Assembly: GCF_031877795.1 (NCBI RefSeq)
Contig: NC_133935.1
Coordinates: 86,620,748-86,684,747, forward strand
Direction: 5' to 3'
Length of the DNA: 64,000 nucleotides
Source of the DNA: Strix aluco
Taxonomy: Eukaryota > Chordata > Aves > Strigiformes > Strigidae
Shown here: one piece after another, positions 49,775 through 62,403 of the stretch
How the letters are laid out: each line of letters begins with the position of its first letter
Numbering within the stretch: position 1 is the stretch's first letter
Program-made: the position numbers and the translations under genes
The notes under the pieces: generated by a model
Database searches by the model: none
The model's input: only the letters and a program-made list of their open reading frames with translations
What the model was told of the DNA's origin: nothing

Positions 49775-52700
49775 CCGCAGACCAAGAAAAAGAAATGGCT
49801 CCTGTACTGGGCGGCTTAGGTAGGTAATTCAGGTGTACAAGGTAATGTTTCGGATTCAAAGTGACATCACTCCTTTTTATAGTTACAGATGCTGCTAGAC
49901 TTCAAGGATTTAATGTTCTGTTTTTGAAGGAGGAAAATACATAGTAATAAATTACGGGAGTAGAAAAAAGGTGGTGAGTTAGTTCTGGTTTAAGTAGGTT
50001 AAGTGAGGACTCATCTGACTGATACAGTGATGTGAGAAGAACATGAGCAGAAGGGTCTTACTGGTGGCCGTGAGCAGGTGTAAGTGCTTGTACTGCTTTT
50101 GAATATGTTGCAGAAATTTATATGTTACAGCCACGGTGAACAAAAATGTAAATTATTGTCTGGGAAAAGGTTTAATGTGATTTAAAAAAAAAAAAAAAAC
50201 AACAGAAGAGGCATTCTCAGTTTCATAGCACACTTGTTTCTGACAGTTTGGCTTGAAACAGCTTCACTTCCCCTTATTTATATATTGCTATTCTCTTGCT
50301 ATTCTCATCCATTAAAGAATGGGTTTGCTTTTCTCTAAGTGCTCTTTGATGGTTCTTCAGTACATGATTGTGGGATGGATCACACATGCGCTTCTTTTCT
50401 GTTCTCCAGCCATTAATCCAGACTCCCATAATGACTGGAAATAACCAAGTCCTAAAATCAAAACCTTATACTTCTGAAACTTGCTGGTCTTTCAGTAAAA
50501 TAAATGAAAAAGCAGTCTCTGATGTTGCTTTTCTCCATTTGGATCTTGGGTTGTGATTTAAACTTTTATCCTGTCCATAAAGAAATAATCCACAGGTATT
50601 TAAGGCAAACTCATGTGAATGGAGGGGAAAAAAAAACATGTTAGGTTTCAATTCTTTGTTGTTGTGCAGAATTATTTATCCTTTTAGGCGTAGTAAGTGG
50701 TCACTTTAATGTTTTAAACTAGAGCAGACTAAAGGGCTCTAAATACAAGTAAATTTTCCAGTCAAAATATGAGTATGTTATTTTTAGTGATGATTGTTTC
50801 CACAATATTTTCCCAAAACAGGTAATTAAAGAAAGTGAGAGGTTCCCAGGACAGGTGTTAATTCTGGGAAGATTTCCCAGCTGGTGCATCCGACAGAGCC
50901 AGCTGGAAATCCTGGAACATGGCAGTTGACTGAGCCTGAAACTTCCCCTGAGTTCAAGTCTCGCAGGTTAGGATCACAGGCTGGAAAAATATGTAACGGT
51001 GTGTTGATAAGATCTCATCCTGAGTGGGGGCATCCCTGGGCTGTACAAAGCAGCGTTTTGTGGAAGTTTGTAATTCTTCTTTTCTCCCCCCTCCTGCTGC
51101 TTGACAGCACAGTGGTTTCACCTGGAACCGCAAAATGAATCACGGTTGTCTTGACTTCTTGCAGGTTTGGATGCTGAAATATCCTGGTAAGGTGAAGGGA
51201 AGGCCCCACGTTGGCACCTACTCTGTGTGTGTTTGCGTGTACGTGCACAGGAGTTGGGTAACATCAGCTCCAGCAGCTCCAAAACATTACTTAGCTGTAG
51301 GTGGTCTGCATGATGGGAGTCTTCCAGAGGATTAGACCAAAGAAATGCTCTTTTGAGGCAGATTAATGGTTCCTCCAGCCTGGTAGTTTGTCTCCAACAG
51401 TGATAATACAAAATGTTAGAGAGGGGATGCAGGCCTGGCCACGTCTTGGTGTCCAGTGCCTCTATATTTCCCCAGTGTCTGCAGTTATTGGGTTAGGGAC
51501 GTTGGAGGAGACATCCCAGCTAGTTTCTTTCAGTATTTGTTTTGATCTGTTGTCTGTGTATACATTTAAGTCCTTTTTCTGAATCTGCTGATGTGCTGAG
51601 CCTCAAATCCTGCCGCAGGGTTCAGGAGTTCACTCCCTGAAGTGTAAGTGAGCACACTTAATTTTAAACTGATCTCCTGTTAGCTTCAACAAGTGCCACT
51701 AGTTCTAGTAGTGCATGATTTGGTGAAAAACTGTTTTGCGTTTACGTTATTTATCTAATTTCTGACTTCTGCAGACCTCAGTCATACCTCCTTGCAGTGT
51801 TTTCTTTCCCAAATGGAAGAGTCTTGGCCTTAGCATCCCTGCAGAGAACAACTGCTTCATCCCCTCCGTTGTTTTTGTTGCCCTTCCAAGGGCAACAGAA
51901 GAGAGAGGAGACCAGAACTGTACACATTAAGTATGGGCATAGTAGGGTTTTATACAGCAGCAGAGTGATTCCTTTGTCTTGCTCTCATCTTTTTGGATTC
52001 TGGGCTACTGCTGTATATTAAGCTTATTTTTCAGAGAATTGTAAAGTGTAGAAAAAGACTTAATTGGCAACTACGTTCCCAGCACGTGCTGCTGAGGTTC
52101 CTGAAGTCAGGTTGGACGGCGTGGAGCTTCAAGACTTCTATATTCCTGTTATCCTTCTTTTTAATATGGGTTGGCAATATTTTCATGCTACTACTGGCTG
52201 TGTTGTGGGTTTAAAAGATGAATTCTTTGGAATTTAGACTGTGAGAAGGTGTGTAGTGCTCAGCCAGATGGGCTGTTTTTTCCCCCCTAAAGTGTCTTGA
52301 TTCTGCTGAAGATGGCAGCAGGTATATGTTATATATCTAAGCAGACAAATAGCAAAATGACAGCTAAAATTGATACTTTGTTAGACATTGTCATTATATC
52401 ATTTCAGCAGGAATAAGCTTGTGGTATCTCACAAAGGCTTCTGATTTCCAGCTATACTAGCTTTGTCCATCTCTTGACATGTTTTGTGGTTTCTAAGATA
52501 CAGGTCCTGTTGTGAGCTCTCTCTCAGGCTTCATAAACATCTATGTTTTGGCTGTGGAAATGTCAAGTGTTTTTAACAAAAAGTATTTTTCCTACAGACG
52601 ACAAGTTAAACTCAATTACAGGGACAAAAACAACTAGGCAGCACAGTTGGAATCAGCTTAAAAAATATGGATGTGACTGGAAGTTGTCAGGAAGCATGAG

Positions 52701-53604
52701 TTGGGCAGGAACTTGCTGGAGCATTAGAAAAGACTCGTGACATCCTCAGACATTACACTGATGTAGTCTTAGCCTTGGAGAAAGATCTTTAGCTTTTGTA
52801 ACAAACTACTGGCACTGCAGATGGATTCAAGTCAAAGCTTCAACAGCTTTGGCAAATCAAGAATTTTGAAATTGAATTTTGTTTAATTAAAGCAAAAAAG
52901 TTTTCTAGTCCGTGATACAGTCCAACTTGGTTCTGCTTCTACGTTGTCTGTAGCAATCCACGATTCTCCTGCAATCTATAACGCAGGTTAGAGAGAATCG
53001 ATGTTTTCATTAACTACTGAGACAAGCAATACTGTTCAGCTTCAAACTCAGAACAATACGTCAATTCCTAAAAAGGATATACGTTTGTGTCTGGCGTAAC
53101 CATGCTGAAGAACATTTTTCTAGGAAAAATGAGCAGTTCTTCACAAAGAAAGCGTATTCATCTGCAAGAACTCTTAATGGAGGATGATTTACTGCCAGGC
53201 GCGTGCTTTCTATTCATCTATTATAGCATGAACCCAAACTGCGCTGCGTCTCACAGGTGCTGTGTGTTTAATACTGCTGCATTAACTGTATGCTTTCCTT
53301 TGTTTCCTAGCATATCTTCTTACGTAACTTTGGCTGAAATGTTTATGTGACCTCTGCTAACAGCATTGAGTGTTTCCGCAGTACTTGGTGCATGTAATTG
53401 TTTGTTTGAGGAACCAGTGCTGCGTGTTCCCCAGGCCACCGGGACACGGACCTGCCTGCTCAGCCCATTCCACTGAAGTGCAGATATGTACACCAGGAGT
53501 CTGTAGTAGCTAAGAGCTGTGTGTAGCTCGCGCTCTAGTGTCAAGATGTAGTCTGCAGCGTGAGGGTGCTGTGAGCACGATGTCGGAGGTCTGCGGTGGA
53601 GCAG

Positions 53605-53655
53605 AGGCTCTAACCCAGATTTCTTAATTCCGGGCTTATTCTCTAACCACTGTAC
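53605..53655 (-). mobile_element. Possible MIR/tRNA-SINE relic, minus strand
   Basis: GAGGCTCTAACCCAGATTTC and TTCTCTAACCACTGTACTGC read on the minus strand as GCAGTACAGTGGTTAGAGAA, a SINE-like A-box head. Weak. Confidence 0.3.
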
Positions 53656-56525
53656 TGCTGGTTTTATTTTTCAGGGTTTTTTTGCATGATATTGAAGTGC
53701 TTTGCACAGAGTACAAATGAAGAGAAATATCTTTTTTTTTTGTGAAAACGTGATTTAAGACAGAACTAAGAATGTTTGGGAGTAGAATATGAATGTAATA
53801 ACATTAGAAAGCATTCCTGTTTCTGTAGCGACCATGAAGCATGAAACTTGAAATGCTACAAATAAATTTTATGTATTGGTAGAAGCTATGCTGCCAGTGG
53901 AGTGAGGAGGGGGGTTCTCATCTCGGCGTGTTCTTTGTGCAAGGGGAGAGGTGCACCCGCATCCCCTGTAAAACATGCAGCTCTTGGTATTTGGGAGTGG
54001 GGAGGAGGGTGTGAGGCACCCACGCCGATAGTCTGAGGCATAACAAAAGAAAGAGGATCTCTTCTCCTCATTTCCATGTGGTATCTGTTACCCTTCTGCC
54101 ACTGCCATCTGAAAGTGAAAGGAGTGTTAAAACTGTGTAAAGGAAAATACATCACTTGGGTACATTGTCTTCTTTTAGAGTTTTGTAGGATATATTTTGG
54201 CTGTAATTCTTCTGTCCTTGGTAGCTGAGTAGGACAAGTGCGCGTGTGCTCCTGTCCTCCTCTCGTGCCGTATTCCATATGGTAGTGCAGATTTGCTTGC
54301 TCACTTGAGTTTTCTTAGCTGCTCTTTCTGGGATCGTGATCCCCTGTGAAATGGCGCTTTTTTTTTTTTTCCTTCTCCTTTTTAAAGATGGAGCCCTTGA
54401 GTAGGTGGTACAGCCTGTTGTTTTTCTTTGAAGGGAGGAAAGAGTAGTGAACTGGAAATTTTGGGTATGTCTCGACTTTCTGAGGGAGAGGGAGTGTTTC
54501 TTGTATGTTTGAGTTAAGTTCTTTGTGTATGTTTATCTGAGAAGAGCTTTTGCACTTGAGTTCGTACTACTTTCCTAAGGGTATTGAAGAATTGAGAAAA
54601 ATCTATCAAATACTAACCCTTCTTGTGTCGTGCTTGTTGTCACTGAAGATACTCTTAAATAAACCATAAGGAAGTAGGTTTCTCTCCTTTGTTATTTTTC
54701 AGTGATGTGCAAGCAGTTCTCACCTTCTAACTTTTACTGTAGAGGACAAGTGACTGTTACTGCAAGAAAAACATATTTTCTTTCTTACTTGACAGCAGGA
54801 GATATACAGCGGGAGATAGGGGTTGTAGTTTGACTGGACCTCATTGATTTAACAAATCCAAAGTGAAAGCTGTTACGGTAGCAGAGAGCGGCAGCAGCGT
54901 TCAGCAGTGGGTTTTTTGTCTCCTTCCAACTATTGGACCTTTTCCATACAAATAGCTTAAGAAATCAAGAAGAAAATCAAGAAACTCTCTCTTACTCCTG
55001 ATGTATCTTTTCACAGTCTTTAGGGTTGGAAACAGTACTCCTTCTAGTTTTTTACTATTTTTAAACTCTTTCAGTGTACCACACATACCATCTTAAGATG
55101 GTGTCTCAGTTCAGAGGCCTAAACTTCTGTGATTTAGATAAAATAATGGTCTCCACATGTTCAAGCTCTACTGGTTGGATTTTTAAAGGCATCTCACTTT
55201 CAGCAAGTAGATGCTCCAGATTTCTTTATAAGTTGTGATTGTTTCATGATGTTCAAGCATATGATCCAAACCAGTCTGTATGCAGTAATTTTTTTTTTAA
55301 ATATCTGGTTTTTTGCATATTTTCTTATCAGAAGTTCTTTAAAGTGATTCAGAAATTGTCTGAAGTAGCGCAATAGAATTCATCCCTGCTTGTTCTTAAG
55401 GTTGTGATATACCACTGTTTAGGTCATAACTACTATAACTGATCCTAAATGAGTTTTCTCTTTTTCACCATGAAATGCAGTTTTCAATGGCTATATTGCT
55501 GATTTAAAACAGGAACCTGTAGGGACCATAGCTACCCTTCCAAGGATAAAAGACGAGGAAAATTCAGGATGCCTTTTTTGCACAAACCAACTTTTGGAGT
55601 GCTACCTACTGTAGGAGAGCAGGATATGTCTTTTTGGTTATTGTTGTCTCCTGGGTCTTTCTGGTAGTGCCATGGAGTCATTCCAGGTGTGGGCTCCTGG
55701 ATCCGGTAGCAGGATGGATCTCGAGAGCAGGTGGTGAGCAGGGTGAAGGGAGAGAAAGAAGATTGCATTGATTCTTGAGTAGAAATTTGGAGAGACACCA
55801 AGAAGCTTTTGTCTTCTGTGCCAGTTCCATTAAATTTTCAACGGTTTTGTTGGAATCTCAAACTTCATTGATTTAAAAGAAAAATAAATTTAAAATCTTT
55901 CCAGATGATGTTACTCAGAAGTTAAAATAAATTGGGGTGTGTGTGGAAATAAGAGCCTGTGACACTTCTTTGCTGTACTGGCATACATTTGAGAACAGAT
56001 TGACTATAGGAAGGGATGGGGAGGCTTTTGATAGATTTCTCTGTGTACTTGTGATATCCCTAGTGTACTTTTGGCAGGTAAGTAGTAGTAACTGCAACAC
56101 TTCTAACAAATAGTTGCACTGGTCCCTGAGTCCAAAGCAGAATTTCTTCTTTATGGTTCTTTGTAAGTAATAAATCAGGATATATGTCATAGGTTATACT
56201 GTGCCCATATTAATGACGCTCTGGAAATATGATAAGTAACAGATAACTTTCCCTTTTCATAAATCCAGTTATGTAGTAAAGAAGCTCTGAAGCATCTGAA
56301 AATTGGGCAAGTAATAAAGCACAATATTTATGGTTTTTTGTTTTCTTGAAGTACATTGTTCTCTGCTGAACACTAGACAGACATGTTTACCAGAAATAAG
56401 CTTCACTCAGTGAAGTGTACAGACTAATAGGAGTGACTGGTTTGTGGTAGGCAGTGCATTTTTTAGGCTTCCTGTCCTTATAGATAATTTTAAAATACCT
56501 ATTTTCATACATTTTTTGTCTTTAG

Positions 56526-56715
56526 GACTTTATCTACCAGTGATGATGTTGAGGACCGAGAGACTGAGAAAGGCCGCCTGGAAGAAGCTTATGAGAAGTG
56601 TGACCGGGATTTGGATGAGCTCATTGTCCAGCACTACACCGAGCTCACCACCGCGATCCGCACGTACCAGAGCATCACAGAGCGCATCACCAACTCGCGC
56701 AACAAGATCAAACAG
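56526..56715 (+). CDS. EXOC4: EXOC4 (Sec8) coding exon 2
   Basis: Second coding exon, 190 nt, residues 29-92. The acceptor is a T-rich tract ending TTTAG|G and the donor is CAG|GTGAAG. Translation gives [20 protein letters not shown], then a run with [16 protein letters not shown] and [14 protein letters not shown], the strongly conserved Sec8 N-terminal region. This part of Sec8 forms the long helical (CorEx) coiled coil that packs against the partner subunit in exocyst subcomplex I (established for the family). The exon starts in phase 2 and ends in phase 0, so it joins exon 1 and exon 3 in frame without a stop. From memory, one residue (T after RE) differs from human, which has N there. 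No break or unusual feature. Confidence 0.97.
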
Positions 56716-59629
56716 GTGAAGTCTGCCTTTGCGGCTCTTCCTGTGTTTGCATCCGCTCGAGAGCGTGTACCCTGAGTACAAATCCGTGCAGCTTCTCTAT
56801 CTTTTTCCTGTGTACTGGCCTTTTATTGATAGGATCTCTCTGTTGTTTGAGAACACAAGTAATTAAAAAGCAGAACGAGAGGTGGATATGAAGCGCAAAG
56901 CTTTGCGGTGCCCTCTGTTCATTTATTGTCTGGGCATGTTGCTATCAGGTTTTTGAAGTCTAAGGGCTGTGAAGCTAACACCTTTCCATCTAATCTGTTC
57001 ATGTTTTGATATGTTGGCCTCCAACGACCTCCTAAATAGTCTGGGTGATTCATCATCTTGCTTTTTCCTCAGAGAATATGAATTTTGATGCTATTTCCAA
57101 ACTCAGTTCTGTTGTGTGAATGTACATGAACTTTGTGCCCCCATATCTTTCTGTATTTTGAGTGCTCACACTTCAGTAGCGTGCCAGTAAATAACTCTGG
57201 CACTCTTTGTTGTGGACTTGTTCCATCTGCTCTCTCCCTGCAGCAGTAGATTAGTTCTTTGGTCTGCTGTCCTATCTTTTACTTCCTGTGTAGTTTGCCA
57301 TACCTAAACTTTGCAAACTAGGCACCAGATTTATTCAGTTTTTTTTTTTTTTTTTTCCTGGCTCTGTGGAGGTCTCATCTTAAAACCTTTCACAGCAGTG
57401 CTTTAGGAGCAGTAGGCTTTTACCCTTCTGGGGCTACATACTGACCCTTCTGGCTTTTAAAATTCATTTTGTATTTTCAAAGAAAATGAGGCCATTCTGA
57501 TGCTTTCCAAGGGTAAGAGTTCATTCTAGGATTTATGTATAAAGCTCAATACTTTGAAAGCAGAGATCAATTGTGCAAAATTTGAAATCAACTGTAGCCA
57601 GTGGCCTATTTTCACGCAGTATACGAAGCTTTGCAGAGGTCAAAACAAACGTATAGGGGTGTGACCTTTTGTGGTCCCGCCTAGAAGAATGACTGTAAGG
57701 GTGAAGGACCTTTTGATATTTAAGTTTTCTTATTAGTTTTGGTCAATATGTATTGAAGTAGCTTTGACCTAATCTCATGGGAAGCCCCAGGTCTGGCTTG
57801 TCATCAATCTGTATTACACTATCAGACTTTCTTTTGATGTTCCCCTCTTGTGGAAGGTGGATGAAAGCACAGGAGTTTCCTTGCATTAGGAGTCATGAAA
57901 GTGATAGACAGATACACAGAGGGATCTGGACTACTTTTTGTAGTCAATTCTTGTATGAATTCCTGCTGGGAAAGGCTCGGTTTTGAATCTAGTTTTAGAG
58001 GTGTTACTACTGTAAAACTGAACTATGAAGTAGAAACAATTGGGTCTACCAAAAGGAGGTTTGTTCTTAAAGATTTGCTGTTCACACCATCCCCTGCTCC
58101 CAAATGTAGATACAGCTGATCTTCTTTCTTGCAAGGACTGGAGTGGGAATGTCTTGTGAGACTCCTCCTGGCCCCATGATTGTTTTACTGACCTAATTTG
58201 GTTCTATGTAACAGCAGTCCACTGCTGATGGTGTGCTAGGTCAGTGAAACTTTTAAAGTTAAGGTATTGAACAGGGATTAAAACTGAAATGAACTCTGGA
58301 TGCATTTTAGTTTGCTTTTGCAGCAAGTTGTGACACTCTTATATTAGGTTTTCTGTTGACTGAGGATTTTTCTGTTATTCTTTTCAGCAGGACATTTCAG
58401 GGTGCAGTGTTTCTGTATTGAAATCAGTCTCTTCTGACTCTGGATGGAGGCTGGTTTATGTAGCTGTTGTTATTTACCAGTTGTCTGTATTTTGGTCCAT
58501 CTGTGTCTTTTGCATGTATTTTTTTAAACTGCCTTTAGATGAACAAGGTAGGAGAATGTGCAGCTGAAGTGGGATTTCTGGAGTGCTTTGAAGGCTCATT
58601 ATTTAAAAATAAATTGAAGGGCCTACTTCTGAGAGTCTCTCTTCATGTGTAATTCAGTGAGAGTTCAGCCTGAGAAAAGGTTGGACCCTAAGTATTCATA
58701 ACTTATCACAAAAACAAGAGTAGTGTGAAAGCAATGTGTGAAGCTGTGTTGCTAATTGCTTCCACATTTTAATATGTATTATTGACTTGCATTATGCAAG
58801 AAAAGCTAGGTTATACTGACCTTACCAGAGGATATTGGGAGAACCTGAAAGTGGGGAATGCGGGCTGTGCGTTTGAGCAGAAAGACTAGAGAAAAACTCT
58901 TGATGTTGCCCAAAGGGGGTAGAATAGCAGAGACTTTGCCATTTAGAGGATGGCACGAGGCTCGAAAACAAACTGAATGGCAAACACCAAGGTGTTTCTC
59001 TAGGTGATGTCATGGCCTTGATAAATAATGAAGATGCTGAATTGAACTGTATCTTAACTGCTCTTAGTTCCAGTCAAACCATAGCTCATAGAAAAAAATT
59101 GGTATTGCTCAACGTATTGGGAAAATGATTGTACTCTTAGTCATGTTTCAAGAAATGGACACCAAATTTGAAGAAAGAAGGAGACGTGCCAAAAGATTTA
59201 ATAGGCAGATGGAAAATGTTTACAGCGGAAAAATTAGTAGTGCTTATTTGCTTTCACTGAAAATTGGATTCTTGCTGTATGCCAAAATACTGAATTGATT
59301 TTTGGAAAACGTGCAAGTAAGTCTTTGGTCATGGTTAATAGGATCCTGGGTTTGTTTGTGTTATAATACTTCAGTTAAATTTTCACTAGTGGTACAAAAT
59401 CTGTACTAAAAACCATTCCACTGTGAAAGCAGTTCTGGTTTGTATGTACTGTATGTTTTCCTTTCAGCCAAAGGAATAACCAGAAACTTTAAGAAACTTG
59501 GATTAGGTTATAATCTACTGTGCTATTTTTGGAATTCCTAATAAAGTAATTGTGGGAAAGGGCTGCTCTATGTTAGAAGCACCAGTTAGAGGGACAGATT
59601 TAATTAATCTTTTGACGTGTTGCTTGTAG
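56716..59629 (+). other. EXOC4: EXOC4 intron 2 (2.9 kb)
   Basis: GT-AG intron, phase 0. It is AT-rich with a T-run near 57339-57358 and shows no recognisable repeat or RNA gene. Its first six bases (GTGAAG) are identical to the first six bases of exon 3. Read-through from exon 2 would add a short tail and reach a stop at 56773-56775. Confidence 0.9.
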
Positions 59630-59824
59630 GTGAAGGAGAATCTGCTATCATGCAAGATGCTGCTGCATTGCAAGCGGGATGAGTTGCGCAAGCTGTGGAT
59701 TGAAGGGATTGAGCACAAACACGTCCTGAATTTGCTGGATGAGATCGAGAACATCAAGCAGGTGCCTCAGAAGCTGGAGCAGTGCATGGCCAGCAAGCAC
59801 TACCTCAACGCTACAGACATGCTG
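59630..59824 (+). CDS. EXOC4: EXOC4 (Sec8) coding exon 3
   Basis: Third coding exon, 195 nt, exactly 65 codons (residues 93-157), phase 0 at both ends. The acceptor is TTGCTTGTAG|G and the donor is CTG|GTAAGA. It begins [20 protein letters not shown] and contains [20 protein letters not shown], then [20 protein letters not shown], continuing the conserved Sec8 N-terminal helical domain. The remaining roughly 800 residues lie on later exons beyond the right edge. Reading frame is intact across exons 1-3, so nothing suggests a pseudogene. Confidence 0.97.
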
Positions 59825-60608
59825 GTAAGACGTGGTACCTCTTGTCTGACCAGCCGCAGACAGATCTGCTGTCCATGCTAATATTTGCTTTTTTTCATGC
59901 TGAGTTTCTTCTTTTGTCATTTGCTGCTTTCTTGTACTGGAATTTCCGTTTGGTTTTGTTTTGATCCTTCCTGACTTGACTTAAGGTTACAGTCTCCCAT
60001 CCTGTTGGGTTTAGCTCTTGTCTGTCAGAGCTGTCTTTACCTGTTTACGTGTCCTGATCCTGATGATTTCTGTAACCATTTAGTTCCTTATCCCTTTGAT
60101 CTGCACACAGGATATCCTTCTGCTTTTGCAATCTGGTGCTTTATTTTAAAATTAATTTCCCAGACACCTGCCTGTATCATCTTCTTTCTTTATATCTTAT
60201 CAATTATTTCAAAATCCTTTTTGTTATGGAAGAACTATCCTCTTTCTCTCCTATTTCATATCCCAGAATGCACTCGCAACTTTGGCCATTATTCAGAGGG
60301 AAGACTGTCTTTCACCATTTAGGTGTGTTTGCCTCTCACTGTCTTCCTCTAGGTCTTTTACCAGGACTCTTGATTCTTTCTACTTATTTCCAGCTCTTTT
60401 TTTCATCTTTTTTCTCCCTCTCTTCATGTGTTTTTCCCTCTTCCTATTTTATAAGCATACCTTTCAATTCCAGTCTTGTGGTGGAGGTAAACGTTTCCAG
60501 GACTTCTCTAATAATAATCTTTCTCTTGTTTCTAAGGTTAACAAGCACACTTCCTCACCAGGCCCCAGTACTTTCTTTCCCGGAACTGTCTTCTACCAGT
60601 AATTAAAA

Positions 60609-61144
60609 ACTTTACAAGGGAGGTGATCTTTCCCCTCTTCTCAATCCTGACACGTGGGGTGCTGAGTCCAGTTCTGGGCTCTTCAGTACAAGAGACAGAT
60701 GGAGTTACTGGATCGAGTCCAGTGAAGGGTCACAAAGATGCTTAAGGGACAGGAGCATCTCACGTGTAAGGAGAGGCTGAGAGAGCTGGAACTGCTTCAC
60801 TTGGAGAAGAGAAACCTCAGGGAAATCTTATCGATGGTTATAAATGTCTGATGGGAGGGTGACTTTTCTCAGTGGTGCCCAGTGACAGGAGGAGAGGCAA
60901 TGGACACAGATTGAAACAAAGGAAATCACATCTGAACGTAAGAAACCACTTTTTTTACTGTGAGGATGGTTGAACACTGGGACAGGTTGCCCAGAGAGGT
61001 TGTGGAGTGTCCAACTGGGGAAAATTTTCAAAACCAGACTGGATGTGGTCCTGGGTAACTGGCTCTAGGGGACCATGCCTGAGCAGGGGGGTGGATTAGT
61101 TGTTCTCTAGAGATCCCGTCCAACCTTAAGCAGTCTGTGATTCC
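60609..61144 (+). mobile_element. Old, diverged CR1 LINE copy
   Basis: Starts near TACAAGGGAGGTGATCTTTC and ends CCGTCCAACCTTAAGCAGTC TGTGATTCC. Fragments such as SDRRRGNG-like sequence, GTGAGGATGGTTGAACACTGG and CAGGTTGCCCAGAGAGGTTG identify it as CR1. Many substitutions and frame breaks mark it as the oldest large copy in the window. Confidence 0.88.
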
Positions 61145-62140
61145 AAAGTGAAGGCAAAAGAAGTATGTCTGTTTATATTCCTCTGTGTTTGCCAGAGAAT
61201 GCCTTTAAGGAAATATTTTCATTGCTTTCCTTAGTGTTTTGGGTTTTTTTTTAACTTTACTATCCTTTGTATTTCTTTTAGCTGTGTCTCCTCTTCTTTT
61301 TAATAAGTCATTATTCAACAGGATAAAGAGCTGGAAATCTTAGTGTTGTCACCTGATATTCCTAGAGCCCAGACTTGAACTTTAAGTTCCCTCTTTCTGT
61401 TTTGTCTCATTTTACCTTAACTATGACTGTCTAAAACTTACCTTGTGCCCTCTGAAACATTTTCAGCAGTTCCATGTCAGTCTCCTCATCCCTTTCTCTG
61501 ATGGCATGTGTAACCTAATCTGCATTTTTGTCGTTGTTGTCTCATCCTCTTATCTGATTTCACTCTGCTGTCACTTTCCTGTTTTTTTTGGTTGCTCATG
61601 TCCTGTTTTCATGCCACACCTGGTGCAATCATCTTTTTATAATATGGTCACATTTTTCCCTTTTTCCTTTTTAAAACAATCTTCCAGGAGCCCTCTCAAT
61701 CTTAGTCTCCTTAGAGTCTCACTGCCCTTCTAAAATGAACTATTGTCTTATCTTTCCCACCGTATTGTAAGCCGCCTGGGATGGGTAATGTATCCATTTC
61801 TGTTGTGTAATGTAGAGTGGAATTTTTATAATACTTCATAAAATGTTGTGTAAAATCTATTAGAATTCCTGAAAACAGATCAGCAATGCAATGACTTGAG
61901 GCAGTATATATATGAGAAGAGTGCAGTCGGGTTTTGCCAAAGCTTTTGTTTGGTTTCTGATATAGGAAATCATAGTGTGTTGTTCATCTGATATTTTCAG
62001 TTATAAGAGATAAAGAAGTAAATGTAAATTAAGGTCCTTCAGCGTAGGGGGGAAACCACAGTACTCAACATCAGTATCAATTGAAATATTGGTGCTTTCT
62101 TTTACTGATAGACTTGCCAGTTCTCTTGGTTTGGTGACTT

Positions 62141-62169
62141 TGTTTTTTTTTTTTGTTTTATTTTTTTAA
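62141..62169. repeat. T-rich tract
   Basis: TG followed by long T runs interrupted by G and A. Low complexity only. Confidence 0.7.
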
Positions 62170-62365
62170 ATTCAAAAAGTTCTTTTCAGAAGGAAAATCC
62201 AGAAAAGTAATTAATTTCCTATCTGGAATATGAGATAGGAAGTGGAAGAAGAAAAATGACAATACTTACGATTTATCATATAATATGCTTTAGAAATGGT
62301 TTGCAAAGTGTATATATTTGTGATATTTTATTGGTTTGCAATATATTGTGTGTGCAGTTTTTTTA

Positions 62366-62403
62366 TATATACAGTTATATACATACACACATATGTGTGT
62401 GTA
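62366..62403. repeat. TA/CA/TG mixed simple repeat
   Basis: TATATACAGTTATATACATA CACACATATGTGTGTGTAG; alternating purine-pyrimidine tract with a CACACATATGTGTG palindrome. Confidence 0.75.

Larger units (their letters stand above)
34113..56525 (+). other. EXOC4: EXOC4 intron 1 (22.4 kb)
   Basis: Large first intron, GT-AG, phase 2. It contains the rest of the CpG-rich region (to about 34.35 kb), a solo-LTR-like element (about 37957-38415, minus), CR1 copies at 38481-39151 and 46428-46959, and a hAT-type relic at 45035-45744. The stretches 34.35-37.2 kb, 39.2-45.0 kb and 47.0-56.5 kb are AT-rich unique-looking DNA with T-runs; I see no supported gene, RNA or element in them. Scattered open frames there (for example 40592-40954 minus and 53886-54278 minus) match nothing I recognise and look like chance. 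Confidence 0.9.

Noticed and set aside
50884..50975. tRNA B-box-like GAGTTCAAGTCTCG.
   Set aside because: No matching A box at the right distance and no cloverleaf; a B-box-like string alone is common.
53886..54278. Minus-strand 130-codon frame in intron 1.
   Set aside because: No domain or homologue recognised and no promoter or splice context.
60005..60606. Overlapping 105-, 156- and 106-codon plus-strand frames in intron 3 rich in Leu, Phe and Ser.
   Set aside because: They result from a pyrimidine-rich stretch; hydrophobic low-complexity translation in several frames at once is not evidence of a membrane protein.
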